NCBI RefSeq assembly: GCF_002160525.1
Contig: NZ_NFKT01000011.1
Span: 62,001 to 126,000 of the forward strand
Length of the DNA stretch: 64,000 bases
Source of the DNA: Lachnoclostridium sp. An169
GTDB taxonomy: Bacteria > Bacillota > Clostridia > Lachnospirales > Lachnospiraceae
Direction: 5' to 3'
Shown here piece by piece: positions 54,162 to 61,817 of this stretch; position 1 is the stretch's first letter, and every line of letters starts with the position of its first letter. Under the pieces are notes generated by a model. It was not told where the DNA came from. It did not search any database and worked only from the letters and a program-made list of their open reading frames with translations. The position numbers were made by a program, and so were the translations under genes.

Positions 54162-54641
54162 TTAATACTGGCACATTACCACAATCTTCTGGGGTGTGGT
54201 CTGTGCCGGGATACTGAAGGTGGTCGTCGTATAATAGACAAGAAGTTCGGAATTTTCCGGGCTGCAGCCGTAGGACTGGCCGTTGGCGGTGCGAACATTT
54301 GTCATGGGACCGATATTTAAGCGCAGCGAATTGTCCGCTGATGTCAGGCTGTCGTCGAAATAATCCAGCACGACCTGCTGTCCCCTCCTGAGAGATGTAA
54401 CGATCTCAGCCCGGTACTGAGGCGGGTAGACCGCCGGAACCGGAAGATTTGCATCGTAGAAAGCGGCGATCCTCATGCCCGGCCTGAGGCGGACATTGTC
54501 GATCACCATTGTCTCTCCGTCCACAACCACATTGATAATGCTGGAGCCGCTGATTACGGAGAGCATCATGGTGCAGCAGGAGTCTCCCCTGTTGACAGAC
54601 TGAATTACGCCCTCGATCTTTTCAAAAGTCTCGTATGCCAT
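54162..54641 (-). CDS. Uncharacterised protein
   Basis: 159-residue protein that I do not recognise. It has no signal peptide or membrane helix. The predicted structure is mostly beta strands (GVIQSVNRGDSCCTMMLSVI, SSIINVVVDGETMVIDNV, RIAAFYDAN, QQVVLDYFDDSL), which resembles a small OB- or SH3-like barrel repeated once. A Cys pair (CC near residue 22) and YPPQYRAEI in the middle stand out. It is transcribed as a single gene between convergent and co-directional neighbours. The reading frame looks coding by its codon use; no function can be given. Confidence 0.72.
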   Translation of the reverse strand: MAYETFEKIEGVIQSVNRGDSCCTMMLSVISGSSIINVVVDGETMVIDNVRLRPGMRIAAFYDANLPVPAVYPPQYRAEIVTSLRRGQQVVLDYFDDSLTSADNSLRLNIGPMTNVRTANGQSYGCSPENSELLVYYTTTTFSIPAQTTPQKIVVMCQY

Positions 54642-54679
54642 AATAGAAAAGTCCTTTTTTCTTTTATATTATGCACAGG

Positions 54680-55453
54680 TCAGTGGCGGTGTTCGCTGTC
54701 GGACCACACCTCACAGAAGCGTCCGGCAAAAGCGGGTTCTTCCCCTGCCATCCGCAGGTGGGAGACGTCTCCCAGCCTCTGGGCGCGGAAATAAGCGATC
54801 CCTTTTTCCCGTTCTTCTGTTATTATCTCGGTCACGGAAGTGGGAGCAAGGATGGTGCTGTGCCAGAGCACAAAGGGCGAGATATTCCAGAGGTGGGAAA
54901 GCAGAACACAGGTGATACCGAAATGGCAGAAAAAGGTGACCGTACCGGTGTACTCTTTTTCTACTCTGTAGCATCGGCCGTCCCGGACATATCCGTATTC
55001 AGCCAGAAGACGGTCAAAGTTCTGCGCCACATTGTCATAGAGACGGACGGCGTCGGACTGCCGGCATATGAAGGTGTCACGCCACAGCCGGGAATCCAGA
55101 TATTCCTCATGCTCACTGAGATAGGACGGTACGATATCCCAGATGATCCGGGAAAGATATTTCCCGTCTTTCTTTCTTGAAGTCGGGTATGCGGCCGTCA
55201 GTTCCGGAATTTCGTTCAGGTCAAGCCGGGCCGGGAACTCCTGGAGCCAGTCAAAAGTCCCGGCGGTCTTTCCCAGGGCTTTCAGACTGTATGCCGCTGT
55301 GTCCCGTGCTCTTCCGAGAGGGGACACATAGCAGTCGCCCATCTCCATGTACGGGGCCTGGGCGGCAAGACACTGTGCCTCCCTGCGCCCCTTTTCTGTC
55401 AGTGTATCGTGCTCATAGTCCGGATCTCCGTGCCGGATAAACAATATTCTCAT
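54680..55453 (-). CDS. Histidine phosphatase-family protein
   Basis: 257-residue member of the phosphoglycerate mutase-like (branch 1 histidine phosphatase) superfamily. The N-terminal RHG motif with the nucleophilic His is in ILFIRHGDPDYEHDTLTEKGRREAQ, YVSPLGRARDTAAYSLKAL supplies the second Arg, and the late catalytic His is in TFFCHFGITCVLLSHL. It is longer than typical small phosphatases (about 200 residues), with an insertion around 95-140. It is a single gene near the Mrp ATPase; substrate unknown. Confidence 0.9.
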   Translation of the reverse strand: MRILFIRHGDPDYEHDTLTEKGRREAQCLAAQAPYMEMGDCYVSPLGRARDTAAYSLKALGKTAGTFDWLQEFPARLDLNEIPELTAAYPTSRKKDGKYLSRIIWDIVPSYLSEHEEYLDSRLWRDTFICRQSDAVRLYDNVAQNFDRLLAEYGYVRDGRCYRVEKEYTGTVTFFCHFGITCVLLSHLWNISPFVLWHSTILAPTSVTEIITEEREKGIAYFRAQRLGDVSHLRMAGEEPAFAGRFCEVWSDSEHRH

Positions 55454-55547
55454 GTTCTTTTCCTTTCTTTTTCATCTGCGCAGATGCTCTTATATTTTCC
55501 TGGAGAGTTTTTTATATTTATATACATTTATACAGAAAGATGCAGGC

Positions 55548-56378
55548 TTAAAGCTCTGCATCTTTCAGATACGGGTTCTGTACTTCGTAAAAACGTTCTT
55601 CCTCAACTGCCCGGGCAAGTTCCATGTCGATGGGCATCTTTCCGAGAACCGGGATTCCCAGCTCTTCTGCAGTTTTATCCACATGGCTCTCACCGAAAAT
55701 CTTAATCTCTTTTCCGCAGTCCGGACATTTTACATAGCTGTAGTTCTCCACAATGCCAAGCACGGGGATATTCATCTGCTGTGCCATGCCGTATGCTTTT
55801 TTCACAATCATCTGAACCAGATCCTGGGGAGATGTGACGATCACGACGCCATCCACCGGAAGGGACTGGAACACAGTCAGCGGCACATCGCCGGTTCCCG
55901 GGGGCATATCCACAAACAGATAATCAATATCGCCCCACATGACATCGGTCCAGAACTGCTTAACCACTCCTGCGATGATCGGTCCTCTCCAGATTACCGG
56001 TGCGGACTCATCGTCCAGAAGCAGATTGACTGACATGATCCTCGTCTCGTCTTTCGCGATGCAGGGCATGATCGCATCTTCGGTTCCTCTGGCTTTCTCG
56101 TGGATTCCGTACATCTTCGGGATGGACGGACCTGTAACGTCGGCGTCCAGGATGCCGACCGTATAACCTTTCTCGCGCATCATCCGCGCAAGGGATGCGG
56201 TTACAAGAGATTTCCCGACGCCGCCCTTTCCGCTGACAACGCCGATCACTCTCTTAATCTGCGAGTACATATTGGCAGGCTCGCGGAAGTCTGTCTTTTT
56301 ACTGGAACAGGAGTCCGCATGGGCACATCCCGCGCAGGATTCCTCTGTACATCCGCTGTTCTTCTGTTCTTCTGACAT
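55548..56378 (-). CDS. Mrp/NBP35-family P-loop ATPase (Fe-S carrier)
   Basis: 276-residue ATPase that holds and passes on iron-sulfur clusters. A cysteine-rich head (CTEESCAGCAHADSC) precedes the deviant Walker A GVVSGKGGVGKSLVTASLA. DADVTGPSIPKMYG and VDMPPGTGDVPLTVFQSLPVDGVVIVTSPQDLV are family signatures, and a CPDC pair near residue 223 bridges the dimer cluster. An AAGGT site lies before the ATG. No partner assembly gene is adjacent. Confidence 0.93.
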   Translation of the reverse strand: MSEEQKNSGCTEESCAGCAHADSCSSKKTDFREPANMYSQIKRVIGVVSGKGGVGKSLVTASLARMMREKGYTVGILDADVTGPSIPKMYGIHEKARGTEDAIMPCIAKDETRIMSVNLLLDDESAPVIWRGPIIAGVVKQFWTDVMWGDIDYLFVDMPPGTGDVPLTVFQSLPVDGVVIVTSPQDLVQMIVKKAYGMAQQMNIPVLGIVENYSYVKCPDCGKEIKIFGESHVDKTAEELGIPVLGKMPIDMELARAVEEERFYEVQNPYLKDAEL

Positions 56379-56422
56379 AACTGTTTACCTTCTCTCTGTT
56401 ACGATTTTCTCCCACCTGACGG

Positions 56423-56460
56423 CGTGCTGGCCGTATCAGGCGGATACCGCTGCCGGCACG
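56423..56460. promoter_or_regulatory. Hairpin between the kinase and Mrp genes
   Basis: CGTGCTGGC (56423-56431) pairs with GCCGGCACG (56452-56460), with an inner GTATC/GATAC stem. There is no T-run on the minus strand. It may mark the end of the two-component transcript or the mrp leader. Confidence 0.4.
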
Positions 56461-56517
56461 GGCCGGCCTGCCTTACAAGTATAACATATTTTTCCCGATG
56501 TGAACACTAATATTCGC

Positions 56518-57888
56518 TTACTCCATGTTTTCCCGCCGCTCTTCTTCCACCGGGATGAGTACCTGAAGGGTGAACCAGTGATCCTTTGCCTGCAGCGTCA
56601 TGGAACCGCCGTATTTCTGGGCTGCAGCCTTTATGCTTTTCAGGCCGTAGCCGTGATACTGTTTGTCTGCCTTGGTTGTCCTGGGAAGGTTCCCGCTGTC
56701 CAGTTCAAGAGGAGTCTCGGAGTAGTTTTCGAACTGGATCATGACAAACTGGCTCCGCCGGAACATGGACAGAGAGATCAGCCGCTTCTCCGGGTCCGGG
56801 AACTGGGACACACATTCGATGGCATTGTCCAGGGCATTGCCGAACAGGGAACAGATATCCTTGACGTGCATGAAAGAGATCAGGCTTCCGTCTGCCATGC
56901 AGGTGAATGTGATGTGGTTCTGCATGCAGTAGTTGCTTTTATTGGTAAGAAATACGTCCAGGACACGGTTGCCGGTGGTGATCAGCGATTCCTGCTCTGA
57001 GATGGCGTTCTCCATCTCGGAGAGGTAACGGTTCTTTATCTCCGGGTTTTCCTCCTCGCGGATGGCAAGCATGTAGTGCTTGATATCATGGAATTCTCTC
57101 CGGAGCAGCTCCACATTGTCGATGGAGAGACGGTACTGGTCGTACTGGCGCTGAAGGAGTACGTTCATGAGTTGGTTCTCCCCGCGCATCCGAAGCTCCT
57201 CCCGTTTTTCCGACTGGGCGATAAGCATGACAAGCCCTCCGAAATCCGCCAGCGTGCGCACGTACAGAATGGAGGTGGAGGCGCTGGAGAAAGGAGTGTC
57301 GGGAAACACAAAGCTCAGGTTGCTGATAATAAATGCGCCCAGGGCGATCATTGCGCCGCCGAGAAGTTCTTTGCCGCTGACATTCATCTGTTCATCTACC
57401 GGTATATACTGCCGTTCATAGAAGTAGCAGAAGGAGAAGAGCAGTCCGTAGATGACTGCCATGGTGACGGCGAGGAGCACGACGGACAGGGGGCTTTCAA
57501 AGAAACCGGCAGAGCCTTCCCGGGAAGAACCGGGGCGCATGGCGATCCACACATAGATCTGCCACTGGAGGGAGGCTGCCAGTTCCGCCAGCACGAAAGC
57601 ACGGGTGCAGCAGTAGCCCGCATCCAGCCATGAGACGCGGCAGAGAAAACGGATGAAGATCCACATGCCGGCAATGGCGCCCGCCATACCGGGAATCCAC
57701 AGAACGATCGGGAGCATTCCGGCGATCCGGTGATAGATAAGGAAGTATCCGAGCATACAGGCCAGGGCGGCACAGAGTTTCATACCGGTCTGCTTCCGCC
57801 GGAGAATCAGAATGTAGACCGCGCAGGCGCCCCATTCGGCAATGGCGGTGCAGATCCGGGGAGTGTCCATAAAATCGGTAATATTCAT
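56518..57888 (-). CDS. GHKL-type sensor histidine kinase (AgrC-like)
   Basis: 456-residue kinase. About six membrane helices fill the first 215 residues, then a short coiled region with the phospho-acceptor His in EFHDIKHYMLAIREEE, and a GHKL ATPase domain (CSLFGNALDNAIECVSQF, GYGLKSIKAAAQKYGGSM). This is the AgrC/NatK-like type that pairs with LytTR regulators, often to sense peptides. Its ATG overlaps the stop of the regulator gene (ATGA). No autoinducer peptide gene or AgrB-like protease is next to it. Confidence 0.92.
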   Translation of the reverse strand: MNITDFMDTPRICTAIAEWGACAVYILILRRKQTGMKLCAALACMLGYFLIYHRIAGMLPIVLWIPGMAGAIAGMWIFIRFLCRVSWLDAGYCCTRAFVLAELAASLQWQIYVWIAMRPGSSREGSAGFFESPLSVVLLAVTMAVIYGLLFSFCYFYERQYIPVDEQMNVSGKELLGGAMIALGAFIISNLSFVFPDTPFSSASTSILYVRTLADFGGLVMLIAQSEKREELRMRGENQLMNVLLQRQYDQYRLSIDNVELLRREFHDIKHYMLAIREEENPEIKNRYLSEMENAISEQESLITTGNRVLDVFLTNKSNYCMQNHITFTCMADGSLISFMHVKDICSLFGNALDNAIECVSQFPDPEKRLISLSMFRRSQFVMIQFENYSETPLELDSGNLPRTTKADKQYHGYGLKSIKAAAQKYGGSMTLQAKDHWFTLQVLIPVEEERRENME

Positions 57889-58601
57889 CGCTGAATTCCT
57901 CCTATATAATCAGTGAGCGCATCCATAAATGCTTTTTTACGCGCCCTGCTCACCGGGAGTTCCTCCCCGTCTGAGAGGCGGACGGAAGAGGGCGTCATGG
58001 CGTTTACATGGCTCAAATTGACCAGGTAAGCGTTGTGGCATCTGGAAAACCCCTGACCGGAGAGCTCCTCGTCAAAACGCTTCAGGGGTCCGGCAGTTCT
58101 GTACGTCTCCTTTTCACAGTGTACAATAACCGCGTGTTTCTGACTTTCGAGGCAGCAGATCTGGTCGGTGGCGAGCCTGAGCATTCCACATTCCGTATCA
58201 AGAGTGATGTGGTTCTTTTCCTTCCGCGCGCGTATTTTCTTTACCGCCTTGTTCATTAGCTGCTCGAAGGCCAGATAGGGAACCGGCTTGAGAACATATC
58301 CGAGAGCATCCACGAGATACCCCTGCACGGCAAACTGTACCGTGGATGTGATGAAGATGATCGCCACATCTTCATCCAGATGACGGATCCTTTCCGCAGC
58401 AGTCATGCCATCCATGTGTTTCATCTGAATGTCGAGGAAAATCACGTCATACCCGCCCTTATAGTCCGAGACGATATCAATGCCGTCTGCATATCCGTCG
58501 GTCCGGAAGCGGACAGAATGTTCCGATGCATACCGGTTCAGATAGCTTTGGAGCAGTTCCATATGTTCTTTTTCATCTTCCACAATTGCCGCATGGATCA
58601 T
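57885..58601 (-). CDS. LytTR-family response regulator
   Basis: 238-residue regulator. The receiver domain has AAIVEDEKEHMELL and the phospho-acceptor Asp in VIFLDIQMKHMDG. The C-terminal LytTR DNA-binding domain includes CCLESQKHAVIVHCEKETYRTAGPLKRFDEEL and FSRCHNAYLVNLSHV. AAAGGAGGGAAACGG precedes the ATG. First gene of a two-gene operon with the GHKL kinase; its targets are unknown. Confidence 0.94.
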   Translation of the reverse strand: MIHAAIVEDEKEHMELLQSYLNRYASEHSVRFRTDGYADGIDIVSDYKGGYDVIFLDIQMKHMDGMTAAERIRHLDEDVAIIFITSTVQFAVQGYLVDALGYVLKPVPYLAFEQLMNKAVKKIRARKEKNHITLDTECGMLRLATDQICCLESQKHAVIVHCEKETYRTAGPLKRFDEELSGQGFSRCHNAYLVNLSHVNAMTPSSVRLSDGEELPVSRARKKAFMDALTDYIGGIQR

Positions 58602-58766
58602 CCGTTTCCCTCCTTTCGGTGTGATTTCTTCTATTAAGTATAAAGCGGAAAAAGAAGAAAAGCAATGTTTACATAAAAACAGATTTCCAGGGGCGCAAAT
58701 ACTGCCAGAATCGACAAAAAATCAAAAAACACCATGCAAATTCAGAAAAAGATATTGCATTTATCG

Positions 58767-58833
58767 TATAATGTGATAGAATAAAAACAACAAGAAACAA
58801 CACATTTATCTGAGAAAAACAACAAAAAACAAA
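58767..58833 (+). promoter_or_regulatory. rhaD promoter with 19-bp direct repeats
   Basis: A consensus -10 box TATAAT (58767-58772) without a good -35 is followed by two A-rich direct repeats of the form AAAAACAACAARAAACAAM at 58783-58801 and 58815-58833 (17 of 19 identical, 32 bp apart). Their place just downstream of the start site suits a repressor. The rest of the 285-base gap (58602-58886) is AT-rich, with no gene seen. Confidence 0.5.
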
Positions 58834-58886
58834 ATTTGAAACGCTGATAAATGTTGGGGTTTGTTTTGAAACAGGAGGTAAATGAG

Positions 58887-59729
58887 ATGAAAGTATTGGA
58901 TTCAAAATTTGTTCAGGATTTTATCAAGATGGCAGATGACGGCTATCAGCAGGGATGGCACGAGAGAAACGGCGGAAACCTTTCCTACAGACTGAAAAAA
59001 GGCGAGGTTGACGCGATCAAAAACCGTCTGTATACAGATACACCGTGGCAGCAGATCGGCACAAGCGTTCCGGGACTGGCAGGAGAGTATTTCCTTGTAA
59101 CAGGAACGGGAAAATATTTCCGTAACATTATCGTTGACCCGGAGGCATGTCTTGCGATTATCGAAGTGGATGAGACAGGAGAGCGCTACCGGATCCGCTG
59201 GGGACTTGTAGAGGGAGGCAACCCGACTAGCGAGCTTCCGACCCATCTGATGAACCATGAGGTGAAGAAGAAACTGACAGGCGGCAAGCACAGAGTTATC
59301 TATCATGCACATACAACGAATACCATTGCCCTGACTTTCGTCCTTCCTCTTGAGGATGAGATCTTTACAAGAGAGCTCTGGGAGATGGCTACCGAGTGTC
59401 CGGTTGTATTCCCGGAAGGTGTCGGCGTGATCGGATGGATGGTTCCGGGCGGACGCGACATCGCCGTTGCCACAAGCAAACTGATGGAGAAGTACAATGC
59501 GGTTATCTGGGCTCACCACGGTATGTTCTGCTCCGGCGAGGACTTTGACCTTACATTCGGTCTGATGCACACCATCGAGAAGTCTGCGGAGATCCTGATT
59601 AAGGTGCTCTCCATGGTACCGGAGAAGAGACAGACTATCGAGCCGGAAGACTTCAAGAAACTGGAGAGCGGTTTCAACATCAAGCTGCCGGAGAGATTCC
59701 TGTACGAGAAATCCCAGTACGCGAAATAA
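58887..59729 (+). CDS. rhaD: Rhamnulose-1-phosphate aldolase
   Basis: 280-residue class II aldolase of the RhaD type, cleaving L-rhamnulose 1-phosphate to dihydroxyacetone phosphate and L-lactaldehyde. N-terminal QQGWHERNGGNLSYRL, GTGKYFRNI and the zinc histidines in IYHAHTTNTIALTF and WAHHGMFCSGEDFDLTFGLMHTIEKSAEI match the family. Length equals the E. coli enzyme (274). The ATG at 58887 has AGGAGG 8 bases upstream. No rhaA or rhaB is in the window; fuculose phosphate is a less likely substrate. Confidence 0.92.
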   Translation: MKVLDSKFVQDFIKMADDGYQQGWHERNGGNLSYRLKKGEVDAIKNRLYTDTPWQQIGTSVPGLAGEYFLVTGTGKYFRNIIVDPEACLAIIEVDETGERYRIRWGLVEGGNPTSELPTHLMNHEVKKKLTGGKHRVIYHAHTTNTIALTFVLPLEDEIFTRELWEMATECPVVFPEGVGVIGWMVPGGRDIAVATSKLMEKYNAVIWAHHGMFCSGEDFDLTFGLMHTIEKSAEILIKVLSMVPEKRQTIEPEDFKKLESGFNIKLPERFLYEKSQYAK

Positions 59730-59759
59730 AAGTTCTGGAAAAAATTACCTGATATGTTC

Positions 59760-59787
59760 TTGACATTCCCGGAAATTACTATACAAT
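59760..59787 (+). promoter_or_regulatory. Promoter of the lactate dehydrogenase gene
   Basis: TTGACA (59760-59765), 16 bp, TACAAT (59782-59787). A short inverted pair TCCTA/TAGGA (59803-59821) lies between it and the ATG. Confidence 0.7.
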
Positions 59788-59843
59788 AAGGGTGAAAATA
59801 AATCCTAGTAAAATAGTAGGAAATAAACCGGGAGGGAAAGACT

Positions 59844-60788
59844 ATGGTAAATATACAGAAAACAGCAGTGATCGGGTGCGGCTTCGTGGGTTCCACGATT
59901 GCCTATACTCTCATGCAGAAGGGGACATTTTCCGAGATGGTCCTTCTGGATGAGAACCACGCGAAAGCAGAAGGGGAGGCTATGGACATCAGTCATGGCC
60001 TTCCTTTTGCGCATGCCATGGATATCCGTGCGGGAAGCTACGACGATATCGCGGACGCTGCGGTGATCATCATTACGGCGGGGGCGAACCAGAAGCCGGG
60101 GGAGACGAGGCTTGACCTTGTGCAGAAGAATGCCAGGATCATGCGGTCCATTATATCGGAGATCAAACGGGTGAACTGCGAGGGAATCCTCCTTATCGTG
60201 TCGAATCCGGTGGATATTCTGACTCAGGTGGCGCTTAAGGAATCCGGCTTCCCGAAGGAGCGCGTCATCGGCTCCGGCACGGTTCTGGATACGGCGCGGC
60301 TGAAGTATCTGCTCAGTGAGAAGCTCAACGTGGACAGCCGCAATGTCCACGCATTTATAGCGGGAGAGCACGGAGACAGCGAGCTGGCAGTGTGGAGCTG
60401 CGCCAATATCTACGGAATCCCCCTGGAAGATTTTGCGAAGATCAGGGGATACAAAAGCTTTGAGAAAGAAAAGGACGAGATCTACCATGCGGTCCGGGAC
60501 AGCGCTTATGAGATTATCGAGCGAAAGGGCGCTACTTATTACGGGATCGGCATGGCGGCGGCGAAGATCGCTGAGGCTGTCGTGCGGGACAGCCATACGG
60601 TGGCTCCGGTTTCGGTTTCCTTAAGCGGAGAGTATGGTTTAAGCGGACTCTGCCTGAGTATTCCTTCCGTGATCGGCAGGGGCGGTGCAGAGCAGGTGCT
60701 TGAGATCAGCCTTGCCGGTGAGGAGAAGGAGAAGCTGAAAGCTTCGGCGGAGGAACTGAGAGGGGTTCTGGATACGATACGGCAATAA
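59844..60788 (+). CDS. ldh: L-lactate dehydrogenase
   Basis: 314-residue NAD-dependent L-lactate dehydrogenase, reducing pyruvate to L-lactate. NAD fold: KTAVIGCGFVGSTIAYTLMQ, then VLLDENHAKAEGEAMDISHG. Substrate-site residues are in GANQKPGETRLDLVQKNARI (Arg), SNPVDILTQV and GSGTVLDTARLKYLL, and the catalytic His is in IAGEHGDSELAVW. Malate dehydrogenase is unlikely because the specificity loop reads NQKPGETR. It has its own promoter and a strong bidirectional terminator. It lies next to rhaD, whose product L-lactaldehyde feeds the same carbon level. Confidence 0.95.
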   Translation: MVNIQKTAVIGCGFVGSTIAYTLMQKGTFSEMVLLDENHAKAEGEAMDISHGLPFAHAMDIRAGSYDDIADAAVIIITAGANQKPGETRLDLVQKNARIMRSIISEIKRVNCEGILLIVSNPVDILTQVALKESGFPKERVIGSGTVLDTARLKYLLSEKLNVDSRNVHAFIAGEHGDSELAVWSCANIYGIPLEDFAKIRGYKSFEKEKDEIYHAVRDSAYEIIERKGATYYGIGMAAAKIAEAVVRDSHTVAPVSVSLSGEYGLSGLCLSIPSVIGRGGAEQVLEISLAGEEKEKLKASAEELRGVLDTIRQ

Positions 60789-60802
60789 AAGCGGACGCGG
60801 CA

Positions 60803-60855
60803 AAAAAAGTCCCGGGAAAATTCTGCTATGCCAGAATCTTCCCGGGACTTTTTCT
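60803..60855. terminator. Bidirectional terminator
   Basis: AAAAAGTCCCGGGA (60805-60818) pairs perfectly with TCCCGGGACTTTTT (60841-60854), with an inner ATTCTG/CAGAAT stem. A-runs and T-runs flank both sides, so it can end ldh (plus) and the metalloregulator gene (minus). Confidence 0.92.
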
Positions 60856-60892
60856 TGGGCATCCGGCAGAAGGTGTCAAAGATCTTCCGGTC

Positions 60893-61252
60893 TTATCTGA
60901 TATGCCTTTTAATTGCTTCGAAACTCTCCGCACTGATCACATGTTCGATCCGGCAGGCATCCTCAACAGCAACTTTCGGATCCACGCCCAACCGCTCCAG
61001 CCAGGAGGAGAGCAGAGTGTGGCGCTCGTAGATCCGGTCTGCGATCTCTTTTCCCGACTCTGTCAGAGTGATGTATCCTTCCGGGGATACCACGATATGA
61101 TTGTTTTCTCTTAATTTCTTCATGGCAACGCTGACGCTTGACTTTTTAAAGTTAAGTTCCGTTGCGATATCTACGGAACGGACGACAGGATGCGTTTTGC
61201 TGAGCATAAGGATAGTTTCCAGATAATTTTCTGCAGATTCATTTACGTGCAT
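60893..61252 (-). CDS. DtxR/MntR-family metal-dependent repressor
   Basis: 119-residue regulator. The N-terminal winged helix-turn-helix (ESAENYLETILMLSKTHPVVRSVDIATELNFKKSSVSVAMKKLRENNHI) is followed by the metal-binding dimerisation helix region (LTESGKEIADRIYERHTLLSSWLERLGVDPKVAVEDACRIEHVIS) with the usual His, Glu and Cys candidates. It lacks the SH3-like third domain, like MntR, and is slightly shorter (142 in B. subtilis). The ATG at 61252 has AGGTGG 6 bases upstream; an ATG two codons earlier abuts that site. Divergent from feoA, so iron (possibly manganese) control of iron uptake is the likely task. Confidence 0.9.
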   Translation of the reverse strand: MHVNESAENYLETILMLSKTHPVVRSVDIATELNFKKSSVSVAMKKLRENNHIVVSPEGYITLTESGKEIADRIYERHTLLSSWLERLGVDPKVAVEDACRIEHVISAESFEAIKRHIR

Positions 61253-61367
61253 ATACATCCACCTCGATCTAAATTTTCAAAATATTTATCTTTAAGTATA
61301 ACATAATCGCCTCATAACGGCAAACGTTTATTGCTTCAGGAAAAAGTAAGAAATTTCTCAAAAAGGA

Positions 61368-61399
61368 TTGACAAAATTTACAAGTTAGTTTACACTATC
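61368..61399 (+). promoter_or_regulatory. feoA promoter with operator-like dyad
   Basis: TTGACA (61368-61373), 17 bp, TACACT (61391-61396). TAGT-N4-ACTA covers the -10 box (61386-61397) within GTTAGTTTACACTATC, similar to DtxR-family half sites (TTAG/CTAA). Confidence 0.62.
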
Positions 61400-61455
61400 A
61401 CATGTTAGAAGAAACGATCTCTGCGGAATAATTTCGGGAGAAGTAAAATAGAATA

Positions 61456-61695
61456 ATGCAGAATGAGAGGGTCAGTCAGGTTATGAATTTACTGGATGCT
61501 GAAGAAGGCAAAGAATATATTGTAAAAGATATCGTCACAGACGATGAGGAACTGGAAGCTTTTCTGTTTTCCCTGGGCTGTTACAGCGGCGAGCCGATCA
61601 CAGTTGTTTCCCGTGTAAGAGGAGGATGCGTTGTCTCCATCAAGGATGGAAGATATAACATAGATACGGATCTGGCGAAGGCTATTTCGGTATGA
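61456..61695 (+). CDS. FeoA-domain protein
   Basis: 79-residue SH3-like FeoA protein, the small cytoplasmic partner of the ferrous-iron permease. The last 45 residues (LEAFLFSLGCYSGEPITVVSRVRGGCVVSIKDGRYNIDTDLAKAISV) show the fold; the N-terminal part is Asp/Glu-rich. No strong ribosome binding site is visible for the ATG at 61456; an ATG at 61483 is an alternative start. A terminator and a second operator-like site separate it from feoB, so feoA can be expressed alone. Confidence 0.88.
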   Translation: MQNERVSQVMNLLDAEEGKEYIVKDIVTDDEELEAFLFSLGCYSGEPITVVSRVRGGCVVSIKDGRYNIDTDLAKAISV

Positions 61696-61735
61696 CAGAT
61701 GCGGTTTCTGTTATATATCTGTTGTTTTATATGGT

Positions 61736-61768
61736 AAAAAAATAGTAAATTTATTTGCTATTTTTTTT
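61736..61768 (+). terminator. AT-rich terminator between feoA and feoB
   Basis: A run of A with ATAGTAAA (61736-61749) pairs with TTTGCTAT and a T-run (61754-61767) around a 4-base loop, one G-U pair. The T-run serves as both arm and tail. Confidence 0.75.
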
Positions 61769-61777
61769 ATAAAAGAG

Positions 61778-61791
61778 TTAGTCTATTCTAA
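61778..61791. promoter_or_regulatory. DtxR-like operator before feoB
   Basis: TTAGTCTATTCTAA has half sites TTAG and CTAA 6 bp apart, 27 bp before the feoB start. It resembles the site near feoA and is a candidate target of the divergent metalloregulator. Confidence 0.55.
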
Positions 61792-61817
61792 TCGCATTAA
61801 AAGGAGGAGATTTGCAA

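Noticed and set aside
61812-61817. TTG start two codons before the feoB ATG.
   Set aside because: It lies too close to the ribosome binding site; the ATG at 61818 has proper spacing and the family start.
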